A stretch of 64,000 bases of DNA from Anaerolineae bacterium (GTDB lineage: Bacteria > Pseudomonadota > Alphaproteobacteria > DSM-16000 > Inquilinaceae). A program made the translations under genes and the position numbers. Location of the stretch: the NCBI GenBank assembly GCA_028285185.1, contig JANQQD010000065.1, positions 1 to 64,000 on the forward strand. The letters run 5' to 3'. This document shows, one piece after another, positions 7,821-18,991 of the stretch. How positions within the stretch are numbered: the stretch's first letter is position 1; the number at the start of each line of letters is the position of its first letter. The notes beneath the pieces were generated by a model, which was given only the letters and a program-made list of their open reading frames with translations, searched no databases and had not been told where the DNA came from.

Positions 7821-9182
7821 TCATAAAAGGGAATCTCGGCTCTCTGGATCCTTGTTTCCCACAAAACGAAGCAGCATCTGCTGAGCATTGCCATCTTTTG
7901 AGAAGTAGTTTTGTGCCACTCCAATTATCGAAGGATTCTCCAATGCGACCCCTATAGTATGGGCAAGCAGTGGGTCGCGAGCAAAAAACACGTTATTCTC
8001 AGCGCCAGAAACAACTAGGAACTTGGCGTCTGAGAGAAATTTGATTGCTTCGTCGAACATTGAATAAGTGGCGACTTCGTTGAGATCTTCCGATATTTCT
8101 TCGAGAGTGTGTATGCGTGACGCTCCATTCTTAAACATCCAAGCGCAAACTTGATCCGCTATGGGGTTCTTTTTTATCAAGTAGAAGAGGGTGCGATATC
8201 TAGATCTGTAGAGCCGAAAATTTCGATTCACCATTTCCTTCGCAGAATCCATCATGTCAGAGTACGAAACTCGGTTTCTGCGCTCTCCTTTCTCAGCGAT
8301 ACGCCTGCCGAGCATCACGATGCTCTTAGGTAAGCCATCCGCAGCATACTCTATCCATCTTTTCGCTGAAATAATCTGATCTTTCGGGAAATATTTGTCC
8401 TTCCTTGGATCGGTTAACTTTAGTTGAACCAAGCCGTCTGCGATGTAGTTCCAAACCTTATCATCACGGATTGTGCTTGCATTCCCGTCATCACCTCGAA
8501 TTGACCCAAGAGCAATCTCTTCTGTTCTGTCTCTTAGACTATCCGCCAACTCCATTATTCTAAGAAATACATCATCAGCTCCGATAAAGATAATCTTTGT
8601 CCTGTCAGAACTGGAATTGTCAGTGATTTCCTTGGCCAACGAAGTAAGATTCTCCAAGAGCTCGTCGTCGGCGAAATTCAGATCATCAATCGCTAGGCCA
8701 ATTTCGTAGTCATTGAGGTAATTCGCTATATGCCTAATGTCTATTAGGTCAATTATGCCGGATCTTGCGTCGGCAGCGCCGGCAAAATCACTGTCTGAGT
8801 GAGTTTCAATTTCAAGATACGGAATAAGATTCTTAATGCCAATTTTGTAAGAGAAAGGCCTTGTCGGATCAATCGCGTTTTTGTTTTCGACAATTTGAGA
8901 TTTGAATTTCGACCAAGTGCTATTGTGATTGAGTTTAGAGTAAATGAACTTAAACCCTCTGCGGTGTAGCCGGCCGATAGTGGATTTTGCCAATGATGTC
9001 TTGCCTGAACCTGATGGCCCATATAGGCATACGTGCATACCCGGCGACACGACAGCATCACGGAATTTCTTCTCCTCTCTGCGCTCGATCCAGCCGGTGA
9101 GGTCGTCGATTGCCACCCGGGGACGTACATCGAAGACTTCGCCAACCCTCTGCGCCCAGACGTCGGAGTGACTTCCGGCCAT
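7821..9182 (-). CDS. AAA/STAND-type P-loop ATPase, AT-rich
   Basis: The 453-residue product has Walker A GPSGSGKTS at residues 55-63 and a Walker B-like strand IGLAIDDLNFAD near residue 160, followed by a sensor-like strand KIIFIGADD. The C-terminal third, after RRIAEKGERR, resembles a winged-helix arrangement (QVCAWMFKNGASRIHTLEEISEDLNE). The layout recalls Orc1/STAND ATPases that gate an unknown effector. GC content is well below that of the neighbours, so it is probably acquired. No partner gene is obvious. It could act in phage defence, but this is only inference. Confidence 0.75.
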   Translation of the reverse strand: MAGSHSDVWAQRVGEVFDVRPRVAIDDLTGWIERREEKKFRDAVVSPGMHVCLYGPSGSGKTSLAKSTIGRLHRRGFKFIYSKLNHNSTWSKFKSQIVENKNAIDPTRPFSYKIGIKNLIPYLEIETHSDSDFAGAADARSGIIDLIDIRHIANYLNDYEIGLAIDDLNFADDELLENLTSLAKEITDNSSSDRTKIIFIGADDVFLRIMELADSLRDRTEEIALGSIRGDDGNASTIRDDKVWNYIADGLVQLKLTDPRKDKYFPKDQIISAKRWIEYAADGLPKSIVMLGRRIAEKGERRNRVSYSDMMDSAKEMVNRNFRLYRSRYRTLFYLIKKNPIADQVCAWMFKNGASRIHTLEEISEDLNEVATYSMFDEAIKFLSDAKFLVVSGAENNVFFARDPLLAHTIGVALENPSIIGVAQNYFSKDGNAQQMLLRFVGNKDPESRDSLL

Positions 9183-9510
9183 CCGAACCTACTCCTGCAT
9201 CAGCCAATACTAAGGTTGTTGATTAACCGATAGTAGACAATTTCAGGTTGACGCTCAATGCCTCTTCAGGCCGTTGGCGCTCCTCAATCGAGATTGCGGT
9301 GCGCAATACGTAGTTTACCACGTTCGAGTAGAAATAAGTATTATGTGCCTATATCCCATATATCCCATCGGTCTTAGACGTAATAAATCGGACGCGGAGG
9401 CCGCTATTTGTGGAGATGCGATAGTCGAAATCCGATCAAGCCTCAATGATCTACTCTCTGACAAGGGGGGATCGCAGCCCTCGGCTTGGGCAACCTGATC
9501 ATGCTGACCA
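9183..9510. other. AT-rich gap between ATPase and draG
   Basis: This gap would hold the promoter of the leftward ATPase gene. A 74-codon frame at 9274-9498 shows no recognisable product and I do not call it. The composition change from AT-rich to GC-rich near 9470 marks the edge of the accessory stretch. Confidence 0.5.
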
Positions 9511-10437
9511 TCAACTGGTACCTCGGCTTTCGCCGCTCCCGTCCCGTTCCGCCAGAATCACCAACCCCGCCGCCTGGCGCTTGATCTCCTCCCGCACCTC
9601 CCGGTCCAGGCGCCCCACCCAGGCCCGCGGGATCGACTTGGCGCCGTAGGTGGCGCCGGCGAGCATGCCGGCGAGGGCGCCGGCGGTGTCGGCGTCGCCG
9701 CCCAGGTTGACAGTCTCGGTGATGCAGGCGCGCACGCTGTCGGTGAAGAAATAGCAGTGCAGCACTGTGCGCACGGTGTCGACGATGTAGGCTGAGCACT
9801 GGCCGCGGTAGCGGTCGAAGCGGAATGAGGAGTGTTGCTCGACCATCCGCTGCGCCTCGCGCCTTGCCGCGGGCACGCCGCCGCCGCGGATCAGCGCCTG
9901 CACCATGCGACCGAGGCCGAGCGCAGCACCGTCCGACAGCGGGTGGTGGTGGGTGATGCGGCACTGCTCGAGCGTCCAGGCCTCGAACGCTGCCGCGTCG
10001 TCGAGGGTGGCGAGTGCCACCGGCAGGTTGCGCATGGCAGCACCATTGCCGGCATCGCCGTCGTTGGGCAGCGCCTCCGTCGTACCGTCCAGGATGTAGC
10101 GGCGGATGCCGCGGCGGCAGGTGTTGCCGACATCGATCGGCACGCCCCGCATCCAGTGGGCGAACTGGTCGCACACCGCACGCAGGTCCCACCCGCCGGC
10201 CTGCAAGATGGCGCGGCCGACGCACAGGCTCATCTCGGTGTCGTCGGTCACCTGGCCGGGACGCAGGCGCAGCCAGCCGCCGCCGATCATGCGGCAGTGG
10301 ATGCCGTAACGCTCCGCGATCTCGCCGCGCGTCATGAACTCCACCGTGGCACCCAGCGCGTCGCCGACGGCAAAGCCCAGATAGGCGCCGAGCGCGCGGT
10401 CTGCGACGGCCGGATCGTTCAGGGCCGGATCTGTCAT
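9511..10437 (-). CDS. draG: DraG, ADP-ribosyl-dinitrogenase reductase glycohydrolase
   Basis: DraG removes ADP-ribose from NifH and so reactivates nitrogenase. The 308-residue product begins ADRALGAYLGFAVGDALGATVEF and has the di-metal motifs TDDTEMSL and NLGGDADTAGALAG of the ADP-ribosylglycohydrolase family. The start at ATG 10437 is preferred; a GTG at 10461 overlapping the draT stop (GTGA) would add eight residues. It follows draT and is probably cotranscribed. Confidence 0.96.
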   Translation of the reverse strand: MTDPALNDPAVADRALGAYLGFAVGDALGATVEFMTRGEIAERYGIHCRMIGGGWLRLRPGQVTDDTEMSLCVGRAILQAGGWDLRAVCDQFAHWMRGVPIDVGNTCRRGIRRYILDGTTEALPNDGDAGNGAAMRNLPVALATLDDAAAFEAWTLEQCRITHHHPLSDGAALGLGRMVQALIRGGGVPAARREAQRMVEQHSSFRFDRYRGQCSAYIVDTVRTVLHCYFFTDSVRACITETVNLGGDADTAGALAGMLAGATYGAKSIPRAWVGRLDREVREEIKRQAAGLVILAERDGSGESRGTS

Positions 10438-10457
10438 GCCCAAGGCCTTCTTATCGC

Positions 10458-11264
10458 TCACCAATACGCGGCCTGGACGCGGTAATCCCCCCCGATCACC
10501 AGCACCTCGCCTTCGCCCTTCAGGGCGTGGCGCGGCAGCAACTCGTTGAAGAACAGTATCTTGGCCAGCGGCACGGCGGTTTCCAGGATGTGGTCGCCGA
10601 ACCAGCTCGCCATGTCGCGGTGCGCCGTGAACGAGACCAGGTTGTTCAGCCTGAGGATCACCCGGCGCCGATCGATGCGATGGACCACTTGGTGCTCGGC
10701 GAAATCGTTGACGCCGCGATAGAGTGTCACCTGCCGGTCCGGCGGCCCACCGTGCGCCAGCACCCATTGGGCGAACTCATACAACAGGTCGAGCTGGGCC
10801 ATCACGGCGGCGGAATAGAACCGGGACGCCATCTTGTCTTCCACATACTGCGCCCAGGCGGGTGAGCCGACGCGCCCGATCGGCTCGCGATGGAAGGTGG
10901 GGTAGAGGCCGAAGCGGCTTTCCACCCAGCCCTTCAGCACTGCACCCTCGCGCGCGTTGTTGTCAAAGGCCCAGCCGCGCAGGAGGCGGAGATAGCTGGC
11001 GTGATAGCGCCGTGGCGCCTTGGCTCCGGCCTGGGGCAGGCCGAACCACTCGGCCATGTGGTCTTCGAAGATCTCCGACCAATGGCCTTTTGCGTCGGCG
11101 TCCTCCAGCCGCTCGAAGAGCGTGTGGTGCATCTGACGGACGCCGGCGATGTGCAGTGGACGGGCGTCGTCGTTGAACGCGGCGCCGGCCAGCACGGATG
11201 TCGGAATGCCGACGAAGTTGGTGCTGTGGCCCAGTTGCCACTGGCCGGTCGCTGCGCTGATCAC
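10458..11264 (-). CDS. draT: DraT, NAD-dinitrogenase reductase ADP-ribosyltransferase
   Basis: DraT transfers ADP-ribose from NAD to a NifH arginine in response to ammonium or darkness/energy loss. The product contains GHSTNFVGIP near the N-terminus, PLHIAGVRQMHHTLF and the C-terminal LVSFTAHRDMASWFGDHILE. No ATG exists in the frame before the conserved region. GTG at 11264 gives 268 residues, close to known DraT proteins, but its ribosome binding site is weak and the true start is uncertain. The gene diverges from nifH. Confidence 0.93.
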   Translation of the reverse strand: MISAATGQWQLGHSTNFVGIPTSVLAGAAFNDDARPLHIAGVRQMHHTLFERLEDADAKGHWSEIFEDHMAEWFGLPQAGAKAPRRYHASYLRLLRGWAFDNNAREGAVLKGWVESRFGLYPTFHREPIGRVGSPAWAQYVEDKMASRFYSAAVMAQLDLLYEFAQWVLAHGGPPDRQVTLYRGVNDFAEHQVVHRIDRRRVILRLNNLVSFTAHRDMASWFGDHILETAVPLAKILFFNELLPRHALKGEGEVLVIGGDYRVQAAYW

Positions 11265-11386
11265 GGATGGGCGTTCGCGTGAGTTCCGATGGGGCTTGCT
11301 GCGGTGTCGCAAGATCCATTCCAGCCGTACCGCGTGGCGGCAGGGTGCGGCTGCGTTTCGGGTTGCCAGTCCTCGTGTTACCCGAG

Positions 11387-11472
11387 GAGGTCCCCGCCTT
11401 CGCGGGGACGACGGGAGGGGCTCCCCCCCCTCACAGATTGACACGTCACCCCCGCGAAGGCGGGGGTCTCGG
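11387..11472. repeat. REP-like inverted pair between draT and nifH
   Basis: Two copies of the palindrome seen at 3038-3118 (core CCCCGCCTTCGCGGGG) lie in opposite orientation at about 11387-11415 and 11445-11472, just upstream of the NifA sites. Confidence 0.85.
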
Positions 11473-11486
11473 CAGCCCGCGCGTGA

Positions 11487-12611
<1,125 letters not shown>

Positions 12612-12649
12612 TCGTCCACCGTTCGCCCCGAGAAGGAGGGCCGGCCCCC

Positions 12650-14098
12650 ATGAGCCTCGACTACACCAATGACCGGGACCTGCACGAACAGCTGATCGAA
12701 GACGTCCTGTCGGCCTACCCCGACAAGGCGGCCAAGCGGCGGCGCAAGCACCTGAACGTCGCCGAAGACGGCACCAGCGACTGCGGCGTGAAGTCGAACG
12801 TCAAATCGCTGCCCGGCGTCATGACCATCCGCGGCTGCGCCTATGCTGGATCCAAGGGCGTGGTGTGGGGGCCGGTGAAGGACATGGCCCATATCTCCCA
12901 CGGGCCGGTCGGGTGCGGCCAGTATTCCTGGGCGCAGCGGCGCAACTACTACACCGGGACGACCGGCATCGACAGCTTCGGCACGATGCAGTTCACGTCG
13001 GACTATCAGGAACGCGACATCGTCTTCGGCGGTGACAAGAAGCTGCGCGAGATCATCGACGAGATCGAGGCGCTGTTCCCGCTGGCCAAGGGCATCAGCG
13101 TTCAGTCCGAATGCCCGGTGGGCCTGATCGGCGACGATATCGAGGCCGTGGCGCGCGAGAAGGCGGCCGAAATCGGCAAGCCCGTGGTGCCGGTGCGCTG
13201 CGAGGGCTTCCGCGGTGTCTCCCAGTCGCTGGGCCACCACATCGCCAACGACGTGATCCGCGACTGGGTGTTCGCGCGGGAGGACGAGCACGGCGACTTC
13301 CAGTCCACACCCTACGACGTGGTCGTGATCGGCGATTACAACATCGGCGGCGACGCCTGGTCGTCCCGCAAGCTGTTGGAGGAGATGGGGCTGCGCGTGA
13401 TCGCGCAATGGACCGGCGACAGCACGCTGGCTGAGCTGGAGCGCGCGCCGAAGGCCAAGCTGAACCTGATCCACTGCTACCGGTCGATGAACTACATCGC
13501 CCGGCATATGGAGGAGAAGTACGGAACCCCGTGGACGGAGTTCAACTTCTTCGGCCCATCACGGATCGAGATGTCGCTGCGCGCCATCGCCGACTTCTTC
13601 GACGACACGATCAAGGAGGGGGCGGAACGGGTGATCGAGAAGTATCGCCCGCTGGCCAATGCCGTCATGGAGCGTTACCGGCCTCGCCTGGAAGGCAAGA
13701 CGGTGATGCTCTATGTCGGCGGCCTGCGCCCGCGCCACATGGTCAATGCCTACGAAGACCTGGGCATGAAGATCGTTGGCGCCGGCTATGAGTTCGCGCA
13801 CAAGGACGATTACCAGCGCACGGCCTCATACGTGAAAGACGGCACGCTGATCTTCGACGACGTCACGTCCTACGAGCTGGAGAAGTTCGTCGAAGGCATC
13901 CGCCCCGACCTGGTCGGATCCGGCATCAAAGAAAAGTACCCGATCCAGAAGATGGGCGTGCCGTTCCGCCAGGTCCATTCCTGGGACTATTCCGGCCCCT
14001 ATCACGGCTATGACGGGTTCGCCGTCTTCGCCCGCGACATGGACATGGCCGTGAACAGCCCGGTGTGGGGGATGTTCAAGGCACCCTGGGCGGCCTGA
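12650..14098 (+). CDS. nifD: NifD, MoFe protein alpha subunit
   Basis: NifD carries FeMo-co and half of the P-cluster. In the 482-residue product the P-cluster cysteines are C63, C89 and C155. The cofactor ligands are C276 ([10 protein letters not shown]) and H443 ([13 protein letters not shown]), and the Q-x2-LGHH segment at 192-197 lines the active site. It lies 38 bp after nifH with GAAGGAGG upstream. All key residues for Mo nitrogenase are intact. Confidence 0.99.
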   Translation: MSLDYTNDRDLHEQLIEDVLSAYPDKAAKRRRKHLNVAEDGTSDCGVKSNVKSLPGVMTIRGCAYAGSKGVVWGPVKDMAHISHGPVGCGQYSWAQRRNYYTGTTGIDSFGTMQFTSDYQERDIVFGGDKKLREIIDEIEALFPLAKGISVQSECPVGLIGDDIEAVAREKAAEIGKPVVPVRCEGFRGVSQSLGHHIANDVIRDWVFAREDEHGDFQSTPYDVVVIGDYNIGGDAWSSRKLLEEMGLRVIAQWTGDSTLAELERAPKAKLNLIHCYRSMNYIARHMEEKYGTPWTEFNFFGPSRIEMSLRAIADFFDDTIKEGAERVIEKYRPLANAVMERYRPRLEGKTVMLYVGGLRPRHMVNAYEDLGMKIVGAGYEFAHKDDYQRTASYVKDGTLIFDDVTSYELEKFVEGIRPDLVGSGIKEKYPIQKMGVPFRQVHSWDYSGPYHGYDGFAVFARDMDMAVNSPVWGMFKAPWAA

Positions 14099-14158
14099 CG
14101 CAGACACCGACGATCCCTGAATTCTGAGCGGCCGCCGCCGAAGGCGCGCGGCCGGGAG

Positions 14159-15706
14159 ATGACCGACATGCCCCAGACTGCGGACACGGTGAAGGATCAC
14201 GCCGATCTGTTCCACGAGCCCGAGTATCGGGAGATGCTGCGCGCCAAGCGTGAGCAGTTCGAATGCGGCCACACCGACCAGGCAGTGCGCGAGACGGACG
14301 ACTGGACGCGCGGCTGGGACTACCGTGAGAAGAACTTCGAGCGGAAGTCGCTGTCCATCAACCCGGCCAAGGCCTGCCAGCCGTTGGGTGCGGTGTTCTG
14401 CGCCCAGGGCTTCGAAGGCACGCTGCCCTTCGTGCACGGCTCGCAGGGCTGCGTGGCCTATTACCGCTCGCATCTGTCGCGCCATTTCAAGGAGCCGTCC
14501 TCGGCCGTCTCGTCGTCGATGACGGAAGATGCAGCCGTGTTCGGCGGCCTCAACAACATGATCGACGGGCTGGCCAACGCGCACGCGCTCTACAGCCCGA
14601 AGATGATCGCCGTATCCACTACCTGCATGGCCGAGGTGATCGGCGACGACCTGCACGCCTTCATCAGCCAAGCGCGCGACAAGGGCTCCGTGCCCGAGGG
14701 CTTCGACGTCCCCTTCGCCCACACGCCGGCGTTCCAGGGCAGCCATATCAACGGCTACGACAACATGCTGACCGGCGTTCTGAACCATTTCTGGCAGAAC
14801 GGGGAACGTCAGGCAGGCGACGCCATCAACATCGTGCCGGGGTTCGACGGCTTCTGCGTCGGCAACATCCGTGAACTGCGGCGCATGCTGGCGCTGATGG
14901 ATGTCGACTGCACCGTGCTGCCCGACCAGTCCGACGTCTACGACACCCCTAGCGACGGCCGCTTTCGCATGTATGACGGCGGCACCACGCTGGAAGCGAC
15001 CAAGGCGGCACTGAACGCCAAGGCGACGGTGTCGATGCAGGAATTCTGCACCAAGAAGACTCTCGCTCTGGCGAAGGACAAGGGCCACGACACCGCGGCC
15101 TTTAACTATCCCATGGGCGTCGGCGCCACCGACGACTTCCTGATGGCGGTTGCCGAACTGACCGGCAAGGCGATCCCCGACGCCCTCCAGCGCGAGCGCG
15201 GCCGCCTGGTCGACGCCATGACCGACAGCATGAGCCTGATCCACGGCAAGACCTTCGCGGTCTTCGGTGATCCGGATTTCTGCATGGGCATCAGCCGCTT
15301 CCTGATGGAGCTGGGGGCAGAGCCCAAGCATGTGCTGGCCACCAACGGCACCAAGCCCTGGGCCAAACAGATGGGCAAGATGCTGGAGGCGAGCCCCTAC
15401 GGCCAGGGAGGCCAAGTCTGGCCCGGCAAGGACCTGTGGCACCTGCGCTCGCTGCTGTGCACCGAGCCGGTCGATTTCCTGATCGGCAGCAGCTACGGCA
15501 AGTATCTGGAGCGCGATACCGGCACGCCGCTGATCCGCCTTGCCTTCCCGATCTTCGACCGGCACCACCACCACCGGTTCCCGACTTGGGGCTATGAGGG
15601 GGGCCTGCGCGTGCTGGTGACGATCCTCGACAAGATCCTGGACCGCCTGGACGAGGCCACCGGCGAGGCCGGCGTCACCGACATCAGCTTCGACCTGACG
15701 CGCTGA
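14159..15706 (+). CDS. nifK: NifK, MoFe protein beta subunit
   Basis: NifK completes the alpha2beta2 MoFe protein and supplies the other P-cluster ligands: C73 (AKACQPLGA), C98 ([12 protein letters not shown]) and C156 ([12 protein letters not shown]). The 515-residue length is normal for the proteobacterial group I enzyme. The first ATG (14159) follows GGGAG; an ATG three codons later is also possible. It lies 60 bp downstream of nifD. Confidence 0.99.
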   Translation: MTDMPQTADTVKDHADLFHEPEYREMLRAKREQFECGHTDQAVRETDDWTRGWDYREKNFERKSLSINPAKACQPLGAVFCAQGFEGTLPFVHGSQGCVAYYRSHLSRHFKEPSSAVSSSMTEDAAVFGGLNNMIDGLANAHALYSPKMIAVSTTCMAEVIGDDLHAFISQARDKGSVPEGFDVPFAHTPAFQGSHINGYDNMLTGVLNHFWQNGERQAGDAINIVPGFDGFCVGNIRELRRMLALMDVDCTVLPDQSDVYDTPSDGRFRMYDGGTTLEATKAALNAKATVSMQEFCTKKTLALAKDKGHDTAAFNYPMGVGATDDFLMAVAELTGKAIPDALQRERGRLVDAMTDSMSLIHGKTFAVFGDPDFCMGISRFLMELGAEPKHVLATNGTKPWAKQMGKMLEASPYGQGGQVWPGKDLWHLRSLLCTEPVDFLIGSSYGKYLERDTGTPLIRLAFPIFDRHHHHRFPTWGYEGGLRVLVTILDKILDRLDEATGEAGVTDISFDLTR

Positions 15707-15751
15707 TGACAGTTCATTAGCAGGCTAATTAGAGGATCGGGGACCGCGCCC

Positions 15752-17146
15752 ATGGGCAGACAGACGCGTGCGGCCATGTTCCAACAGCCCGGCTGCGCCA
15801 TCAACCAGTCGAAGCCGGAGCATCAGCGGGCGAAGGGGTGCTCACCGCGCTCCTTGGTGCCCGGGGCCGCGGCCGGCGGCTGTGCCTTCGACGGCTCGAA
15901 GATCGCGCTGCAGCCGATCACCGACGCGGCCCATCTGGTGCACGGCCCCATCGCTTGCGAAGGCAACAGTTGGGACAGCCGCAATTCGCAGTCGAGCGGG
16001 CCCAAGCTCTACCGCACCGGGTTCACCACCGATCTCGGCGAGATGGACATCATCCAGGGCGGCGAACGTAGGCTTTACCGCGCGATCAAGGAGATCGTGC
16101 AGCGCCACGCGCCGCCCGCCGTATTCGTCTACACGACCTGCGTGCCGGCGCTGATCGGCGACGATGTGGAGGCGGTGTGCGCCGCGGCGGCGGAGCGGTT
16201 GGGCACGCCGGTCATCCCCGTCAACGCACCGGGCTTTGCCGGGTCCAAGAACCTGGGCAACCGATTAGCCGGCGAAGCACTTTTGAAGCACGTGATTGGC
16301 ACGGTGGAACCGGACTGGCGGACCCCGCGCGATATCAACATCATCGGCGACTACAACGTGTCGGGCGAGCTCTGGCAGGTCACGCCGCTGCTGAAGCGCC
16401 TCGGCATCCGCGTGCTCGCGTCGATCAGCGGCGACGCCCGCTACCGCGAGGTGGCGACCGCCCACCGCGCCCGCGCGACCATGGTCGTGTGCTCGCAGGC
16501 CATGGTGGCGATGGCGCGCAGCCTGCAGCAGGACTACGGTATCCCCTATTTCGAAGGCTCGTTCCACGGCATCGGCGAGACCTCATCGGCGCTTACGCGC
16601 ATGGCCGAGTTGCTGGTCCGGCAGGGCGCCCCGCCCTCGCTGATCGGCCTCACGCAGGACCTGATCGCCGAAGAAGAGGCCAAAGCCTGGGATCGGCTGG
16701 AGCCGTATCTGCCCCGCCTCGCCGGCAAGCGCGTGCTGCTCTACACCGGCGGGGTCAAGTCGTGGTCGATGATCTCCGCCCTGCAAGAGCTGGGCATGAC
16801 CGTGGTCGGCACCTCGGTGCGCAAGTCCACCGAAGACGACAAAGACCGCATCCGCGACCTGATGGGCGAGGATGCGGAGATGTTCGGCCAGATCCCCGCC
16901 AAGGAGCTGTGGCGGCGGTTGACCAGTGGCGAGGCCGACATCCTGCTCTCCGGTGGGCGCACCCAGTTCACGGCGCTGAAGACCAAGACCCCGTGGGTCG
17001 ACGTCAACCAGGAGCGCCACCACGCCTATGCCGGCTATGTCGGCATGGCCAACCTGGCACAGCAGATCGACAGCGCGCTGCATCACCCCATCTGGGCGCA
17101 GGTGCGCGCGCCCGCGCCCTGGGACGGCGGGGAGGCCGCGCCATGA
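15752..17146 (+). CDS. nifE: NifE, FeMo-cofactor scaffold subunit
   Basis: NifE pairs with NifN to form the NifEN scaffold on which NifB-co becomes FeMo-co. The 464-residue product has the NifD-like cysteines C44 (AGGCAFDG), C69 (GPIACEGNSWD) and C130 (TTCVPALIGDD) and keeps YFEGSFHGIGETS. The distal cofactor histidine of NifD is not conserved, as expected for NifE. It overlaps nifN by four bases (ATGA), which suggests coupled translation at equal amounts. Confidence 0.98.
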   Translation: MGRQTRAAMFQQPGCAINQSKPEHQRAKGCSPRSLVPGAAAGGCAFDGSKIALQPITDAAHLVHGPIACEGNSWDSRNSQSSGPKLYRTGFTTDLGEMDIIQGGERRLYRAIKEIVQRHAPPAVFVYTTCVPALIGDDVEAVCAAAAERLGTPVIPVNAPGFAGSKNLGNRLAGEALLKHVIGTVEPDWRTPRDINIIGDYNVSGELWQVTPLLKRLGIRVLASISGDARYREVATAHRARATMVVCSQAMVAMARSLQQDYGIPYFEGSFHGIGETSSALTRMAELLVRQGAPPSLIGLTQDLIAEEEAKAWDRLEPYLPRLAGKRVLLYTGGVKSWSMISALQELGMTVVGTSVRKSTEDDKDRIRDLMGEDAEMFGQIPAKELWRRLTSGEADILLSGGRTQFTALKTKTPWVDVNQERHHAYAGYVGMANLAQQIDSALHHPIWAQVRAPAPWDGGEAAP

Positions 17147-18513
17147 CCGCCGTCACCGGCAACGGCAAGGCCGCGACCACCAACCCGGCCCGCTCCAGCG
17201 CGCCTCTGGGCGGCGCCATGGCCTTCCTCGGCATCGACCGCTGCCTGCCGCTGTTCCACGGCAGCCAGGGCTGCACCGCCTTCGCGCTGGTGCTGATGGT
17301 GCGCCACTTCCGCGAAGCCATCCCGCTGCAGACGACCGCGATGGGGGAACTGAGCACGATCCTCGGCGGTGCGGAGAATGTCGAGGAGGCGATCGGCAAC
17401 ATCCGCCAGCGCGCCGCCCCGCGGCTGATCGGCCTCTGCTCCACCGCGCTGACCGAGACGCGCGGCGAGGACGCGTTCGGCGATCTGCGGCTGATGCGCG
17501 AGCGGCATCCCGAGTGGTCGGATATGGCCGTCGTGCTCGCCTCCACGCCGGATTATGCCGGCGGGCTGCAGGAAGGCTGGGCCACGGCCGTCGAGGCGTT
17601 GATCGCCGAGATGGTGCCGGAGGGGCGGCCGGATCCGTCGCCCCTGCAGGTGAACGTTCTGCCCGGCAGCCACCTGACGCCGGGCGATGTGGAAGAATTG
17701 CGCGACATCGTCGCCGCCTTCGGACTCGAGCCCATTGTGCTGCCGGACCTCTCCGGCTCGCTGGACGGGCATGTGCCGCGGCAATACGTGCCGACTACGC
17801 TGGGTGGCACCGATGTCGACGACATTCCCCGCATGGGCGCGTCGGCCGTCACACTGGCCATCGGCGAGCAGATGCGCCCGGCGGCGGCGCTGCTGGAGCG
17901 CCGCGCGGGCGTACCGGTTCGTGTCTTCGACCGACTGGTCGGATTGCGGCCGGTCGACGCCTTCATCGCCGCCTTGTCGGAGATCAGCGGCCGGCCGGTG
18001 CCGGCAAACCTCCGGCGCCAGCGCAGCCGGCTGGTCGACGCCATGCTGGACGGGCATTTCTATTTCGCCGGCCGGCAGGTCGCGATCGCCGCCGATGCCG
18101 ACCTTCTGCTAGGCCTGGGCGGCTTCCTGGCCGATATGGGCTGCACGCTCCAGGCCGCGGTTTCGACGACTGCCAGCCCGGCGCTGGAGCGCGTGCCGGC
18201 CGACAGCGTCATCATCGGCGACCTGGACGACCTGGAACGGGCGGCCGCGGGCGCCGACCTGATCGTTGCCCATAGCCACGGCCGCCAGGCGGCGGAGCAC
18301 CTGGGCGTTCCGCTCTACCGCGTCGGCTTTCCGGTGTTCGACCGGCTGGGCGCGGCGGCCCGCGTGACCATCGGCTATCGCGGCACGCGCGACCTGATCT
18401 TCCGGATCGGCAACATCCTGATCGAAGGCCATGAGGGGCATGAGGGCCCAGGCCACGGCAGCATGGAGAGGGCCCATGACGGCATCGCCGAAGCGCCGCT
18501 TGCGGTTGATTGA
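17143..18513 (+). CDS. nifN: NifN, FeMo-cofactor scaffold subunit
   Basis: From ATG 17143 the product has 456 residues and is the NifK-like partner of NifE. Cysteines C34 and C44 (GSQGCTAFALV) hold the NifEN [4Fe-4S] cluster, and GAENVEEAIGNI and the C-terminal PLYRVGFPVFDRLGAA follow. The frame is open far upstream inside nifE, but that is a shadow. The 3' end overlaps nifX by 38 bp. Confidence 0.97.
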   Translation: MTAVTGNGKAATTNPARSSAPLGGAMAFLGIDRCLPLFHGSQGCTAFALVLMVRHFREAIPLQTTAMGELSTILGGAENVEEAIGNIRQRAAPRLIGLCSTALTETRGEDAFGDLRLMRERHPEWSDMAVVLASTPDYAGGLQEGWATAVEALIAEMVPEGRPDPSPLQVNVLPGSHLTPGDVEELRDIVAAFGLEPIVLPDLSGSLDGHVPRQYVPTTLGGTDVDDIPRMGASAVTLAIGEQMRPAAALLERRAGVPVRVFDRLVGLRPVDAFIAALSEISGRPVPANLRRQRSRLVDAMLDGHFYFAGRQVAIAADADLLLGLGGFLADMGCTLQAAVSTTASPALERVPADSVIIGDLDDLERAAAGADLIVAHSHGRQAAEHLGVPLYRVGFPVFDRLGAAARVTIGYRGTRDLIFRIGNILIEGHEGHEGPGHGSMERAHDGIAEAPLAVD

Positions 18514-18991
18514 CGACCGTGCCTCCGACGGCCCCGTCGGGGGTGCGGCGAAGGGGGGACATATGAAGATCGCGTTCGCAACCCACGACCTGAAGACGGT
18601 GGATGCCCATTTCGCCGGCGCGCGCAACTTCGCCGTCTACGAGGTGTCGGCGGAGGACAGCCGCTTTGTCGAGGCCATCGGTTTCGACCGCACCAGCGGC
18701 GAGGACGGCGTGCATGCCGAGCCAGACGAGGACCGCATCACGCCGCGCGCCGATGCGCTGGAAGGCTGCGCCATCCTGTTCCTGCTGGCCATCGGCGGTC
18801 CGGCCGCGGCCAAGGTGGTGGCCCGCAAAATCCACCCCGTGAAGCTGAAGGGGCCGGAGCCGATCGATGCCGTGCTGCGGCGCATGCAGGCGCTGCTCGC
18901 CGGCTCGCCGCCGCCCTGGCTGCGCAAGGCCATGAGCATGGACGGTGGCCGCCGCCTCGCCTTCCTGGATGAAGAGGAGGATGTGGCGTGA
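18476..18991 (+). CDS. nifX: NifX, FeMo-co/NifB-co carrier
   Basis: NifX binds NifB-co and the VK-cluster and passes them to NifEN. The 171-residue product has a variable N-terminus (RRLRLIDD) and then the core IAFATHDLKTVDAHFAGARNFAVYEV, ending with PVKLKGPEPIDAVLRRMQALL. Start 18476 is preceded by GGAGAGG and lies within the end of nifN. Its core resembles the C-terminal domain of NifB. Confidence 0.95.
   Translation: MTASPKRRLRLIDDRASDGPVGGAAKGGHMKIAFATHDLKTVDAHFAGARNFAVYEVSAEDSRFVEAIGFDRTSGEDGVHAEPDEDRITPRADALEGCAILFLLAIGGPAAAKVVARKIHPVKLKGPEPIDAVLRRMQALLAGSPPPWLRKAMSMDGGRRLAFLDEEEDVA

Noticed and set aside
9274-9498. 74-codon frame before draG
   Set aside because: No motif, no ribosome binding site and mixed composition.
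13826-15574. 582-codon minus-strand frame opposite nifK
   Set aside because: It mirrors nifK codons; no start signal or recognisable domain.
16177-17142. Upstream extension of the nifN frame inside nifE
   Set aside because: The stretch is arginine/proline-rich out-of-frame nifE sequence; nifN starts at the ATGA overlap (17143).
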